From positions 372,001 to 436,000 of the forward strand of contig NW_027331510.1 in NCBI RefSeq assembly GCF_022965805.1: a stretch of 64,000 nt of DNA. The letters are read 5' to 3'. The notes beneath the pieces are model-generated. The model was not told the origin of the DNA. It ran no database searches and saw only the letters and a program-made list of their open reading frames with translations. Both the position numbers and the translations under genes were made by a program. This DNA comes from Primulina eburnea (lineage: Eukaryota > Streptophyta > Magnoliopsida > Lamiales > Gesneriaceae). Of this stretch, positions 45,080-54,984 are shown piece after piece (positions within the stretch are counted from its first letter, which is position 1; the number at the start of each line of letters is the position of its first letter).

Positions 45080-45807
45080 TGAGTCTTTAGACTCACTAGG
45101 CGTGTGTGATGCAGGTGAACTTAATGATGAGGAGACTAGAGGTGCCGAACTCTGAGTAGGCAGACCTGGTGCGGTGACACGACCCAAGGACCACATGTTT
45201 TCCGCATTACGATTTATGAGATTGAGAGGAGATGAATATTTTCATACGTTGATGATTTTAAGATTTTTTAATTGGTCATGTTTTCGTATAACTATGGATG
45301 AGTTTGATTTAAAAAAAAAATTAATTTCCGTATTTTTAAAACGAGTAGAGTTACATGTTATGTTATGAATATGATGTTACGTTACGAAAAGTATGATGTA
45401 TTTATGTGTTGTTTTCGAAAATGGAGTAAATATTTTTTTATGCTGTGCTCGTACGGCCCCCACTTGCTGAGTATTTTCCAAAATACTCACCCCTTACTCT
45501 ACCTTCCCCAGATAAATCAGAAGAAGAAATAGAGAAAGAAGAATCAGACATCAGTTTTGGGACTGATAGTGGACACATGAAGCATTTTAATTAAGAATAT
45601 GTTCTTGTGAGTTTTAATTCAAGTTATAAACGCTTCCGCAGATTTTTATCGTTTTCAGAGTTACTATTGTAAAGAAGATTCCATTTTTATGGTATTTATG
45701 ATATAAACTGGTTTCGTTTTATATTGTACTACGAGGCTTGTTGTTTAGAAATTATGTGATTGTTGAATAACGTCGGTGTCGACTAACTTCGGTCTCGGGG
45801 CTTGACA
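45080..45807 (+). mobile_element. Outer chromovirus LTR, segment 3 of 3
   Basis: The last 728 bp of the LTR that began at 3682, ending GGGGCTTGACA. Its final 452 bp (45356-45807) are about 94% identical by eye to 51537-51990. A primer site follows at 45814, so in its present place this LTR serves as a 5' LTR, although a polypurine tract precedes its start at 3682. Confidence 0.85.
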
Positions 45808-45813
45808 TTTAAG

Positions 45814-45825
45814 TGGTATCAGAGC
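45814..45825 (+). other. tRNA-iMet primer binding site of outer chromovirus
   Basis: TGGTATCAGAGC, 6 bp after the LTR end. Confidence 0.92.
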
Positions 45826-45832
45826 CGTCAGG

Positions 45833-45840
45833 TTCATAAT
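45833..45840 (+). repeat. 8-bp target duplication of hAT-like element (left)
   Basis: TTCATAAT, repeated exactly at 46772-46779. An 8-bp duplication is the hAT hallmark. Confidence 0.9.
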
Positions 45841-46771
45841 TAGACTTGTCAAATTGGGTTAGGCCCGTCGGACCGATCCGCCCCGCTATAAAAATTGAAC
45901 GGGTTGGGTTGATAAAATAGCAGCCCGTTTGAAGGCGGGCCAAATTGGTTGAGCCCGTTTGGGTTGCGGGTCAAGACGGGTCGAGCCAAAACAGGGCGGG
46001 CTGGCTCGCCAAATTCGGATAAATTTTACATTTTTAAGTTTTATATAAAAATTAGAATAAGTTTCATGTGCCTCCATGTCTTAGAACAAATATATTAATA
46101 ATTTATTCTTAAACAAATTTATTGATAATTTACTCTAAGAACAAATTTACAAAAAGAAAATAAAAAGAGAGAAATTTACAAATATACATAAAGAAAACAA
46201 AAGGTTAGAAATTCCTGTAAATTTTATTCATGAATCTTAAAATAATTTTTAAGCATAACAGTTGTTTGTGAACCCAAGAACGGTTTCGTTTGAATTTCGA
46301 CGAGTTGCAATGAAATTTTGTGGACTATGTGTATTGTTGAAGACATGATATTTTTTAATTATGTGTATTGTTGAAGACATAATATTTTTGAAGACCTCAT
46401 ATTTTTCTAATTATGTGTATTGTTGAAGACATAATATTTTTTAAAATTTACAACCGTCAACTTTATGTTCTCTTCCAGGTCTCGATCTTCATGTTTGGTT
46501 TAAAAACTTTACTTTTTATGGATTATGTTGTATGCTTTCTTAATTTCTTATTTTAATATTTTTAAGTATTTTATGAAACTATTTGACTGAAATGTATTTT
46601 TCTTCTATGTTTACTGCGATATTGTTTAGCATTTTTTTCTTTTAAAAAAATAAGCGGGTCGGCCCACCTAACCCACGGTCCAATATGGGTTGGGCTGGGT
46701 TGACCATTTAGAAGCTCGCCGAAATGGCGGGCTGGCCCACCCCGCCCCGCCAGCCCATTTTTACATGTCTA
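45841..46771. mobile_element. Non-autonomous hAT-like DNA transposon (931 bp)
   Basis: Ends are imperfect terminal inverted repeats: TAGACTTGTCAAATTGGG on the left, and TAGACATGTAAAAATGGGC when the right end is read inverted. They are flanked by an exact 8-bp duplication. GC-rich subterminal regions are full of GGGC/GCCC words (45900-46010 and 46650-46760), and the centre is AT-rich. No transposase frame is present, so it must be mobilised in trans. It lies only 15 bp beyond the primer site of the outer element. A three-copy direct repeat (ATGTGTATTGTTGAAGACAT) occurs at about 46328-46432. Confidence 0.88.
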
Positions 46772-46779
46772 TTCATAAT

Positions 46780-47859
46780 CCAATTGAGAAAATTTTACCC
46801 AAAAAAAATCGGCCAGATTTTGCAAAAAGCCGATCCAATCTCCTTCAGAACGACCCATCGAGTAATATCCATAACGAAGTTGAGAGGCATAGTCCGAAAA
46901 CGCAAAATTCTTTCGTTTAGGCATCTGAAATCGCGTCCATTTTAGAAAAGTTTCGTAGAACCCATATCTTTCTGAAGAAAATTTCAAATTCGATTCCGTC
47001 AGTTGTTCTAAACGCCTCTCGAAATATGCTTTAAATTCATATGTTTTTATCTAAACTTTACATTTTTCAAAAATTTCTCGAAAATTCTCGTTCAACGCGT
47101 TTCTTGTAGTGTTTATCGGATTTTTTATGGAATTGGATTAAGGAAACAATTAGTATTGATCTATATTGTTGGGATTATATCTATCTGAGATAAGTTGACT
47201 TAAGCTTCTGACTTAAGATGAAATATTTGATTTGGGGACAATAAATTATTTATGAAAAAAAAATATTACGTAAAAATCTGAGATAAGAGTTATAATAAGT
47301 TTTGAATATTCCAATATAGAAGTTGATTTTTGAGTAATAGTTAAAAGGGTGAACATCAATTTGGGTTCTTAAGAACGTTAAGCGTTAACTTTAAATATGT
47401 ATGATTTTGGATTGTCTTGTTTAAAATGAAGTTGGGGGACATTATCTTAAGGTTAAGAAATTTATATTATTTTGGGATAATTAGTAGATTACGACCTTAT
47501 GTGAATAAAATAAATTATGAGATATGGCTGGATATTGAGGAAAATATAGCATAATAAGTTTTGACTTTTGTTACGGTACTAAGAATGATTCAAGGAGAAA
47601 GACATTCAATAAAAATAGTTTGTGTTGGAACTCTCTAAGATCATTGTCTTGTTGAAAGTAAGATTTAGAGCAAGAATTAATTGATGATTAATTTCATTCG
47701 TACAAGCTTGAATAAGATTTTATTTTATGACGGCTGAGTTATAATTTTTGGGATTTAAATTGATAGGCTATAGATTGAGATTGAGTTAAGTTCCAAGATT
47801 TTATATGAGTTTTAAGTTTTGAAATGAAAATCGTGATAATTTCAAGATAGAATAAAATC
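46780..47859 (+). other. Internal region of outer chromovirus, no gene seen
   Basis: AT-rich sequence between the hAT element and the pol remnant. A gag gene would be expected here, but no capsid motif or zinc knuckle is recognisable. It has either been deleted or decayed beyond reading. Confidence 0.5.
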
Positions 47860-49515
47860 ATCATCTATTCGCATATATTCAGTGCCGACTTGATTCAAAG
47901 CACTTTGGTAGATTTCGACGTCATCATATGGATGAGTTGGTTATCTAAAAGCAGTGCAATAGCAGATTGCCGGAGTAAGAATTTCAAACTTCGAACCGCG
48001 AACCAAGAAGAAATAAGGTATCATGGAAATGACAAGAGACAGAAATACATTCTTTTTGCTTCCTAGACTTGGAAAGCCATAAAATCAGGCAAAGAAGTTT
48101 ACCTAACAATGGTGAACGAAGTGCAGAAAGAAATTGAGTTCAAGCTGGAAGATACCCTAATAATGCGGGAATTCAAGAACGTTTTTCTGGAAGAATTCTC
48201 GGGATATTCTCGGACCACGAGGTTGAGTTCAAATCAATGAAGTTCTTAGTGCTGCACCAATTTCAATAGCACCATACTGAATGACGCCAACTGAACTTCA
48301 GGATCTAAAAGAACAACTCCAAGAATTGCTAGACAAGAAGCAATTTCAACCGAGTACGTCTCCATAAGGAACTCCAGTACTGTTTGTGAATAAGGAAGAC
48401 ATAAGTATGAGATTGTGTATAGATAACTCAATAAGATCACAATCGAGAATAAATATCTTCTTAAAATGATAGATGATCTTTTCGATCAACTTAAAGAAGC
48501 TACAAATCCTCCAAACTCGTCTTGAGAACATGCTACTACCAATTGAAGGTCAGGGCTGAAGATTTTCCAAAAACAGCCTTCCGAAAAAGGTACATGCATT
48601 ATGAGTTCACAGTAATGCATTTTTTCTTGACGAACGTGTCGACGGCCTTCATTGATCTAATGAACATGGGTTCAAGTCATTCATTGACAAAAATTTTAGC
48701 AGTGTTTATCGAGGAGATCCTCATTCACTCACCAAATGAAGAAGACCACAAGGAGTATCTTCGTCTCACTCTATATAAACTAAGGGAGAGAGAATTATAT
48801 GACAAGTTCAAGAAAGGTGAGAACATCACTTTCTTATGTCTCATAATATGTGAGGCATGAGAATTTGTGGATCCTAAGAAAATAGAGACAATCACCGACT
48901 GACCAAGACCAAGGACAATGACAGAAATTAAGAGCTTCTTAGGATTGACGAGCTATTATCGGGTATTTTTTAAAGATCTTCTCTCAATAGCAATACAACT
49001 TACAAAACTCACAAAAGAACCCTAAATTCAATTGGAGCAAAGAATGTGAGAAAAGTTTTGAAACCTTAAAGATGAAACTTGCAACCACAATAGTGGTAGT
49101 GCTTCCTGATGAAGCCAATGATTTTTTTTCAATTACAGAGATCCGTTTAAAAAAGGTCTAAGATATGTGCTCATGCAAGAAAGAAGAGTAATTTCCTTTG
49201 CATCAAGGCAATTGGAATTGTGTAAGCAAAACTACACAACTCGCGACCTTGAGTTAGCCGCAGTAGTCTTTGCATTAATGAAGCATTACCTTTACGACGC
49301 CAAGTGTGAGATCTTCACTGACCATCAGAGCCTAGAGTATTAGAAAGAATTGAACATGAGGAAGAGATGATGAATTGAATTATTTTGATGTAACGATAAG
49401 CTACATTCCAAGCAAGACGAATGAGGTAGATGACGCTTTAAGTCTGAAAAACATGGGTAAGATGATTCTAACCTCACTATCAGGACAATCGTGCCTTGAG
49501 AAATCGTTAAGCAAA
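47860..49515 (+). pseudogene. Decayed protease-RT-RNase H of outer chromovirus
   Basis: Fragments in shifting frames can be read in pol order. The end of a protease (FDVIIWMSWLS) is near 47918. The RT N-terminus (PTELQELKEQLQELLDKKQF, ending at a stop) is near 48290, RT fragments (IDDLFDQLKEA) near 48465, and a YHYEF-like/MNMGSSH stretch near 48600-48690. The RNase H connection (ETLKMKLATT) is near 49060, and SYIPSKTNEVDDALS near 49410. Many stops and frameshifts mean it is long dead. The VFIEEILIHS at about 48698-48727 corresponds to the catalytic box, with both aspartates replaced by glutamates. Confidence 0.8.
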
Positions 49516-50286
49516 ACCAGTTTCATGGTCTTGATGAGAAATTAAGATTTAGTATTAGAAAAAGAAAAGAAAATTTGAGATTAGAGTTTATGTGAAATGA
49601 TCAATTGGAATTTTGATTTTTATCTTTTAAGATAATACTTTTGAGGTTTACTTTAGGTTGACCGTATTGGGTTATAGTTTGAATTTTTGGAATTTTACAT
49701 TACTACAAGCATTGGGATAGGAAACAATAATAATTGGGATCCAGCTTATGCATTACATGGTTGATATAAAATTTAAGAAATGATTTTTGGGATTTATATT
49801 GGATTGTCTTTATATTAAATGTTCAATGGAAAATTTGATATTGATTTTTTGGATTTCAGTTAGATTTACATTATTGGGCTACATTTGGATTCAAAAGGTT
49901 TTATTTGAGTTTTCTTCTCTCATAAGAGAAATAGTTTATCAAATTATGATTATGAGATATGCGACTATTGGGTTACAATAACTTTTCGTAGAATCAATGA
50001 TTCTAATAATTATGGTTCAATAGAAATCATATTATTGGATGCAGTAATAGAAGTAATAATAAGAAATTATGATGTTACAAGTATAATTGAAAGTATGAGT
50101 AAGTGAACACTTTTCTTATTAAGATGTCTGACAAGAATCACTGGGATATGATTTAGGAATTTTAGATGATTTTCTAATCATACTGAAGGAGAAGTCACTT
50201 GGGAACTAGAATAGAAAATACGTGAGCAATACCCGTACCTCTTCCTAGACCAAGTCAATCCAAGTTTCGAGGACGAAACTTCTCAT
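49516..50286 (+). other. Decayed 3' internal region of outer chromovirus
   Basis: AT-rich, without recognisable integrase. It ends in a TTTCGAGGACGAAAC box just before the polypurine tract, like the other chromovirus tails here. Confidence 0.55.
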
Positions 50287-50299
50287 AAGGAGGGAGAGA
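50287..50299 (+). other. Polypurine tract before LTR at 50300
   Basis: AAGGAGGGAGAGA abuts TGTAAAATCC at 50300. Confidence 0.85.
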
Positions 50300-51990
50300 T
50301 GTAAAATCCAAGATTTTTGCATAATCGTGATAATATTTTGGTACTAGGATTTACACAATCTTCGGGTATCTATATCATTATAAGATGTAAGATTTGCAAG
50401 ATTATCTAAAGTTAGTGGATAATTATATTGTGTACAATATTTTTGGAGCTCAAAATTTAAGATAATATTGTACATATTTTGAACTTGAGATAATAAATAA
50501 ATAATGATCTAAGAAATTAAATAAGAAATTTTTGGATATAATCAGGTAAATTTTGAAATATAAATTCAAAGTTGAAAAGATTATAACAGATAGAGATATA
50601 AGATTTGAGATGGTATTGATATTTGAGTAAGGATAATGAGATAGATAAGAGATAATAATCTATCCTAGATTCAAGTTTGATTTAAAATTTCAAACGCGAG
50701 GATAATACACGGTCAGGATAGCAGCCACCTCTCTATAAATAGGAGAAGCTTTCATTCAGAATTTACATCTCAAATTTTCGAGTTTTCCTCTACAATTTTC
50801 AAAATTTCCTCTCCAAAATTCTGCACGAGTCATCAAAATTCAATCAAAGTTCAGAAATTTGTTTCTCTCGCTCGGTTATTCGGAATCCGATCTCCACCGT
50901 TCAAAATGTGCTTCTATATGTTTCGAATAACATATCCAAATTTCGGCCAAATCCAATAGTTAGTTTTTCGTTATAGCTTTCGCAAGAAAACTGCTTAGAT
51001 TCTAGGTGAGAAACATCATACCTACTGTTTTTCATCCATAAATAGGTAAAATGACTTCAAACCAAATCTCCACTGTTCATAATTATTTTGACGTGCTGTT
51101 AAACATACTGTGAAATTTTGAGCCCGATCCAACGGTCAAAAAGGCGCAAAGAATTTTTAAAGACGACTGATTTTTCGGGCGATGTGCTGTTGCGTTTTCG
51201 AAGTGTCGGTTGCATGATTATTCTATGATTTTCGAATTCTTCGCATTTTTCTTCAAGGATTAAGGTAAGTGGGTTTGTTTTAAATGTGTAAGTTTCGGTT
51301 TATGCATTTCGTGTGTTTTGAAAATTCGGTCGAGCACCGTCGTTCTGTCTCTACGTTTTTTTTTTAATTTTGGTACGTTTACGTGTTGGCACTGTGAGAA
51401 TTACCTGAAAATGAGTGGAATTCCAACATATGGCCCTTCACGGTGGGATAGAACCGTTTATGGCCTCGCCCCCTCAGAGGATTAAAACATAGGGACTGAT
51501 ATCAGTAAACCATAGAAGGTGGAAAAATCGCAGTGCTGTTATGTTATGAATATGATGTTACGTTATGAAAAGTATGATGTATTTATGTGTTGTTTTCGAA
51601 AATAGAGTAAATATTTTTTTTTATGTTGTGCTCGAACGGCCCCCACTTGCTGAGTATTTAACAAAATACTCACCCCTTACTCTACCCTCCCCAAATAAAT
51701 CATAAGAAAAAATAGAGAAAGAAGAATCAGACATCAGTTTTGGGACTGATAGTGGACGCATGAAGAATTTTAATTAAGAATATGTTCTTGTGAGTTTTAA
51801 TTCAAATTGTAAACGCTTCCGCAGATTTTTATCGTTTTCAGAGTTACTATTATAAAGACGATTCCATTTTTATGGTATTTATGATATAAACTAGTTTTGT
51901 TTTATACTGTACTACGAGGCTTGTTGTTGAGCAATTATGTGATTGTTGAATAACGTCGATGTCAACTAACCCCAGTCTCGTGGCGTGACA
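50300..51990 (+). mobile_element. 3' LTR of outer chromovirus tract (chimeric-looking)
   Basis: 1,691 bp from TGTAAAATCC to GCGTGACA. The first ~1,237 bp show no similarity to the LTR that starts at 3682. The last 454 bp match its end at about 94%. CAAGC follows at 51991-51995 as a candidate target duplication, but its partner is not in the window. The different U3 halves mean the two LTRs did not come from one unmodified insertion. Confidence 0.8.
50730..50745 (+). promoter_or_regulatory. TATA box in LTR at 50300
   Basis: CTCTATAAATAGGAG is a textbook plant TATA box. The pyrimidine-rich leader (CATTCAGAATTTACATCTC) just downstream is a likely start region. Confidence 0.65.
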
Positions 51991-52139
51991 CAAGCATACA
52001 AATCCAGGCATAAAGAATAATTGTCTTACATAAAAGAAGAGAACATAAAAGGAATTTGTACTGAACAATTGATTTCATATTAACTAACTAGAATCATTAG
52101 ATAAATAGTGGCAATGGAATTCTTCACAACAGAGTTTAC
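51991..52139. other. Flank between LTR and GLE1 exon remnant
   Basis: Probably intron sequence of the GLE1 pseudogene in which the LTR cluster is embedded. No feature seen. Confidence 0.4.
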
Positions 52140-53357
52140 CTTGGAGGTGACGCGAACAATGACACGACTACAGGAAAAAATAAATCCGTCGTTCTTCTGA
52201 GAATTTTCACAGTTGAAGACCACCTGTAAACAACACGACTCACTCAGTAAAAATACATTTATCAGACAATCTCTGAGCATGACGATGTAATTTTCTTCCA
52301 CCTAAATCTCTTATGTAATCAAACAAATAAATGAAAACACATAACTCCTTCAAGTGATAATAACAGTACCTTTTATGCGAAGGACATGATACTGAGGAAC
52401 CAAGGATATTCCGAACTGTTGATTATACTGACCAACTCATCTGCTTTTGTTCTGTTGAAAAAAAAATAAAAATGTGCAATTCTCACATAACATAAGATAT
52501 TTTATCAGAAGAAAATATAAGCTATTGAACAACAAACTGAAAGACTTATTGGTTTGTTAAAATGAAAGAATGATAAAATCCAACTGACCTGACATTTTCT
52601 ACAGTAGCAGAGATGGTTTTAATCAGCCTATTAAAATTCTGTCCAATTTTTCGCTTACCCTGGATTTGACAGACAATTGTGGTTCACAAATGTCATATCA
52701 TTGAAATTGTGCCCATGAACAACATCACAGACAAATAATGAATCTTAATAACCACCAAACATAATTTACTCTAGCATGCGATGATCTTTTCAAAGTTGCG
52801 ACCACCTTATGTGCCTTACTTATTTTAGACAAATGATTCTATAAATATGTTAAGATATTTAAATGTATAACACAGTAATCTAAGAATTTGAAATTCAAAT
52901 CATCCATAATGATTTACCTGATTATAACTTCCTTTAATAGCCTCATTTTCAGACGTCAACTTTTCATAAATATGTAGTCTTTTATCCTCCAATTCTAAAG
53001 CATTTTTTGAAGCTTTAGTCATATTTATTTCTGCCAAATAGACTCAGTCAAACTTCAGATTAGAATGGGGGACAAAATGAAAATTCTTCTTTATAAACAT
53101 AACACAATCCCCAAATACCTGATAATGAAACCTGTATCTTATCGTCAGACCCTGTAGCCACAACCTGACCAAGTGTTTCCTTCGAATAATCCAGTAACGT
53201 GGGAACACCATTTCTTAAAGTTTCAACAACATTTTTGGTTGCAGCTGCTTCCGCAGCTTGCTTCATTTATTCAACATACTGCTTCTCAGCTTCGGCAGCC
53301 ACTTTAGCCATTTCAGTTCTCTCAGCTTGTAGCCTAGCCTACGTTGATTCAAAAATA
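52140..53357 (-). pseudogene. GLE1: GLE1-like mRNA export factor, five central exons, pseudogene
   Basis: Five exons with GT...AG borders, in 5' to 3' minus order: 53357-53119, 53030-52918, 52659-52589, 52451-52370, 52223-52140. Splice phases match across every junction. Encoded blocks are MAKVAAEAEKQYVE, then VPTLLDYSKETLGQVVATG, then LELEDKRLHIYEKL, FNRLIKTISATVENVR, and CSRVIVRVTSK. I recognise these as the coiled-coil and the start of the C-terminal domain of plant GLE1, the IP6-dependent activator of a DEAD-box helicase at the nuclear pore. Three in-frame stops break it: TAG and TAA in the first exon, both explainable as C-to-T changes of Gln codons, and TAA near the end of the fourth. 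The remaining 3' exons are absent, cut off by the LTR cluster ending at 51990. Exon 1 is present only as copies in the neighbouring array. Family identity is from memory; a search would settle it. Confidence 0.8.
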
Positions 53358-53617
53358 CTAGACAAAAAAACAATTATTTAAGATACGAAACAAATAGTGG
53401 ACGATGGATGCATATTCACATAGCTACAATTATTTTTCTTGGCAAATCGAATGCATGAAATGGATCATCCATCATTTGGTGTGCAATTTAGAAACAATTT
53501 CTTTCTGAGAAATTTTCCAATGGTTGGAAACTTTCAGACAGATGCATACACAACATGACAATAAGATATGGAAGACAATACCATGCTAACATGCCAAAAA
53601 TTTTGTGTGTGTGTGTT
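53358..53617 (-). other. Intron-like sequence between GLE1 exon and array
   Basis: It begins with the pyrimidine-rich acceptor side of the GLE1 exon (minus strand TTTTTTTGTCTAG) and runs into a GT-repeat and G-run at the first array boundary. No coding signal. Confidence 0.5.
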
Positions 53618-53633
53618 GGGGGGGGGGGGGGGG
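53618..53633 (+). repeat. G-homopolymer at array unit boundary (16 G)
   Basis: (GT)n followed by 16 Gs immediately before a GH5 exon fragment. Boundary tract of unit A1. Confidence 0.85.
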
Positions 53634-53871
53634 ACTTGGACATGAATTTAAAAATATTGATTTTGATGAGATTGTAATTGACAGGTACATTCATAAAAGA
53701 GCAGAAGTAGTACACGCAGCCAACCCCAACGTTCTTGTCATTTTATCTGGGCTGAAATTCGACAATGATCTACCATCATTCAGACTGCACGTCTCTCTTT
53801 TCTCTCTCAAACCTTCATATTAAAGTTGAAGGCGAGGCTAAAATGCCAAAATTGTGTGTGTGTCTGTGGGT
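53634..53871 (+). pseudogene. Array unit A1 (truncated)
   Basis: The GH5 exon part stops after FDNDL and is fused directly to the GLE1 5' leader (TTCAGACTGC...), about 400 bp having been lost. The GLE1 exon 1 coding part is missing. Confidence 0.75.
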
Positions 53872-53890
53872 GGGGGGGGGGGGGGGGGGG
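53872..53890 (+). repeat. G-homopolymer at array unit boundary (19 G)
   Basis: 19 Gs after a GT-rich stretch, between units A1 and A2. Confidence 0.85.
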
Positions 53891-54543
53891 AGGGGCTTGA
53901 ACATGAATTTAAAAATATGGATTTTGATGGGCTTGTAATGGACAGGTACATGCAGAAAGGAGCAGAAGTAGTACACATCGCCAACCCCAACGTTCTTTTC
54001 ATTTTGTCTGGGCGGAAATTCGACAATGATCTATCTTTTTTATTAGCAAACCTGTGAATTTGAATTACTCTAACAAGATTGCGTTTGAGCTTCATTGGTA
54101 TAGCTTCACAGACGGCACATCGTGACAATCAGGCAAACCTAACCAAGTATGTAGGCAAGTTGCTGCAATAATTCTCATTTGAAACTCTCAAGTTTCTGAA
54201 TGATTAAAACAAAATTATAACCAATAAACTTCATATAATGAAGCAAAATAAAAAATTTACCTAGGCTGCTTCTTGTCAAAAGGTACAGAAATATCTCAAT
54301 TCGCAATAATCTTCTTTTCAATCGTATCAAGCTCTGATAATAAGTTGTCAAAGCTCCACTTAGGTTGTGGATCCGTCGTTATCCCATTAATATTTGGTAG
54401 ACAACGAAGTTCTAAATTAATGACTCCCCTGAATTTTGACAACTTCATCATTCAGACTGCGCGTCTCTCTTCTCTCTCTCAAATCTTCATATTAAAGTTG
54501 AAGGCGATGCTAACATGCCAAAAATCGGCCCGGGGAGGAGGGG
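53891..54543 (+). pseudogene. Array unit A2: GH5 exon fragment plus GLE1 exon 1 (antisense)
   Basis: The GH5 part (to about 54160) is frameshifted by a missing C in the T-rich run after FDNDLSF. GLE1 exon 1 lies at 54261-54451 on the minus strand, with an in-frame TGA near its end and its splice donor (GTAAAT) kept. Confidence 0.8.
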
Positions 54544-54984
54544 CTTGAACATGAATTTAAAAATATTGATTTTGATGGGCTTGCAATGGACATGATGTAC
54601 ATGAAAAATGGAGTAGAAGTAGTACACGCCGCCAACCCCAACGTTCTTGTCATTTTGTCTGGGCCGAAATTCAACAATGATCTATCTTTTTATTAACAAA
54701 CCTGTGAATTTGAGTTACTCTAACAAGATTGTGTTCGAGCTTCATTGGTATAGTTTCCCAGACTGCACATCATAACAATCAGGCAACCCTAACCAAGTAT
54801 GTGGGCAAGTTGCTGCAATAATTCTCCTTTGAAACTCTCAAGTTTCTGAATGAGTAAAACAAAGTTATAACCAATAAAATTGTTGTAATGAAGCAGAATA
54901 AAAAATTTACCTAGACTGTTTCTTGTCAAAAGGTACATAAAGATCTAAATTCGCGATAATCTTCTTTTCAATCGTATCAACCTC
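54544..54984 (+). pseudogene. Array unit A3 (cut by foreign block)
   Basis: Frameshifted GH5 exon fragment, then only the 3' part of GLE1 exon 1 (about 54910-54984, minus), where similarity stops abruptly at 54985. Confidence 0.75.

Noticed and set aside
53060..53266. A stand-alone 68-residue protein
   Set aside because: It is the 3' part of a GLE1 exon read on into its intron; splice donor and phase with the next exon show the true structure.
53838..54128. Repeated minus-strand frames beginning MKLKH(K/N) or MSRCAV across the array (also 59980-60177, 60592-60831, 63424-63660)
   Set aside because: They are antisense to the GH5 exon fragments, whose plus-strand translation matches a known family.
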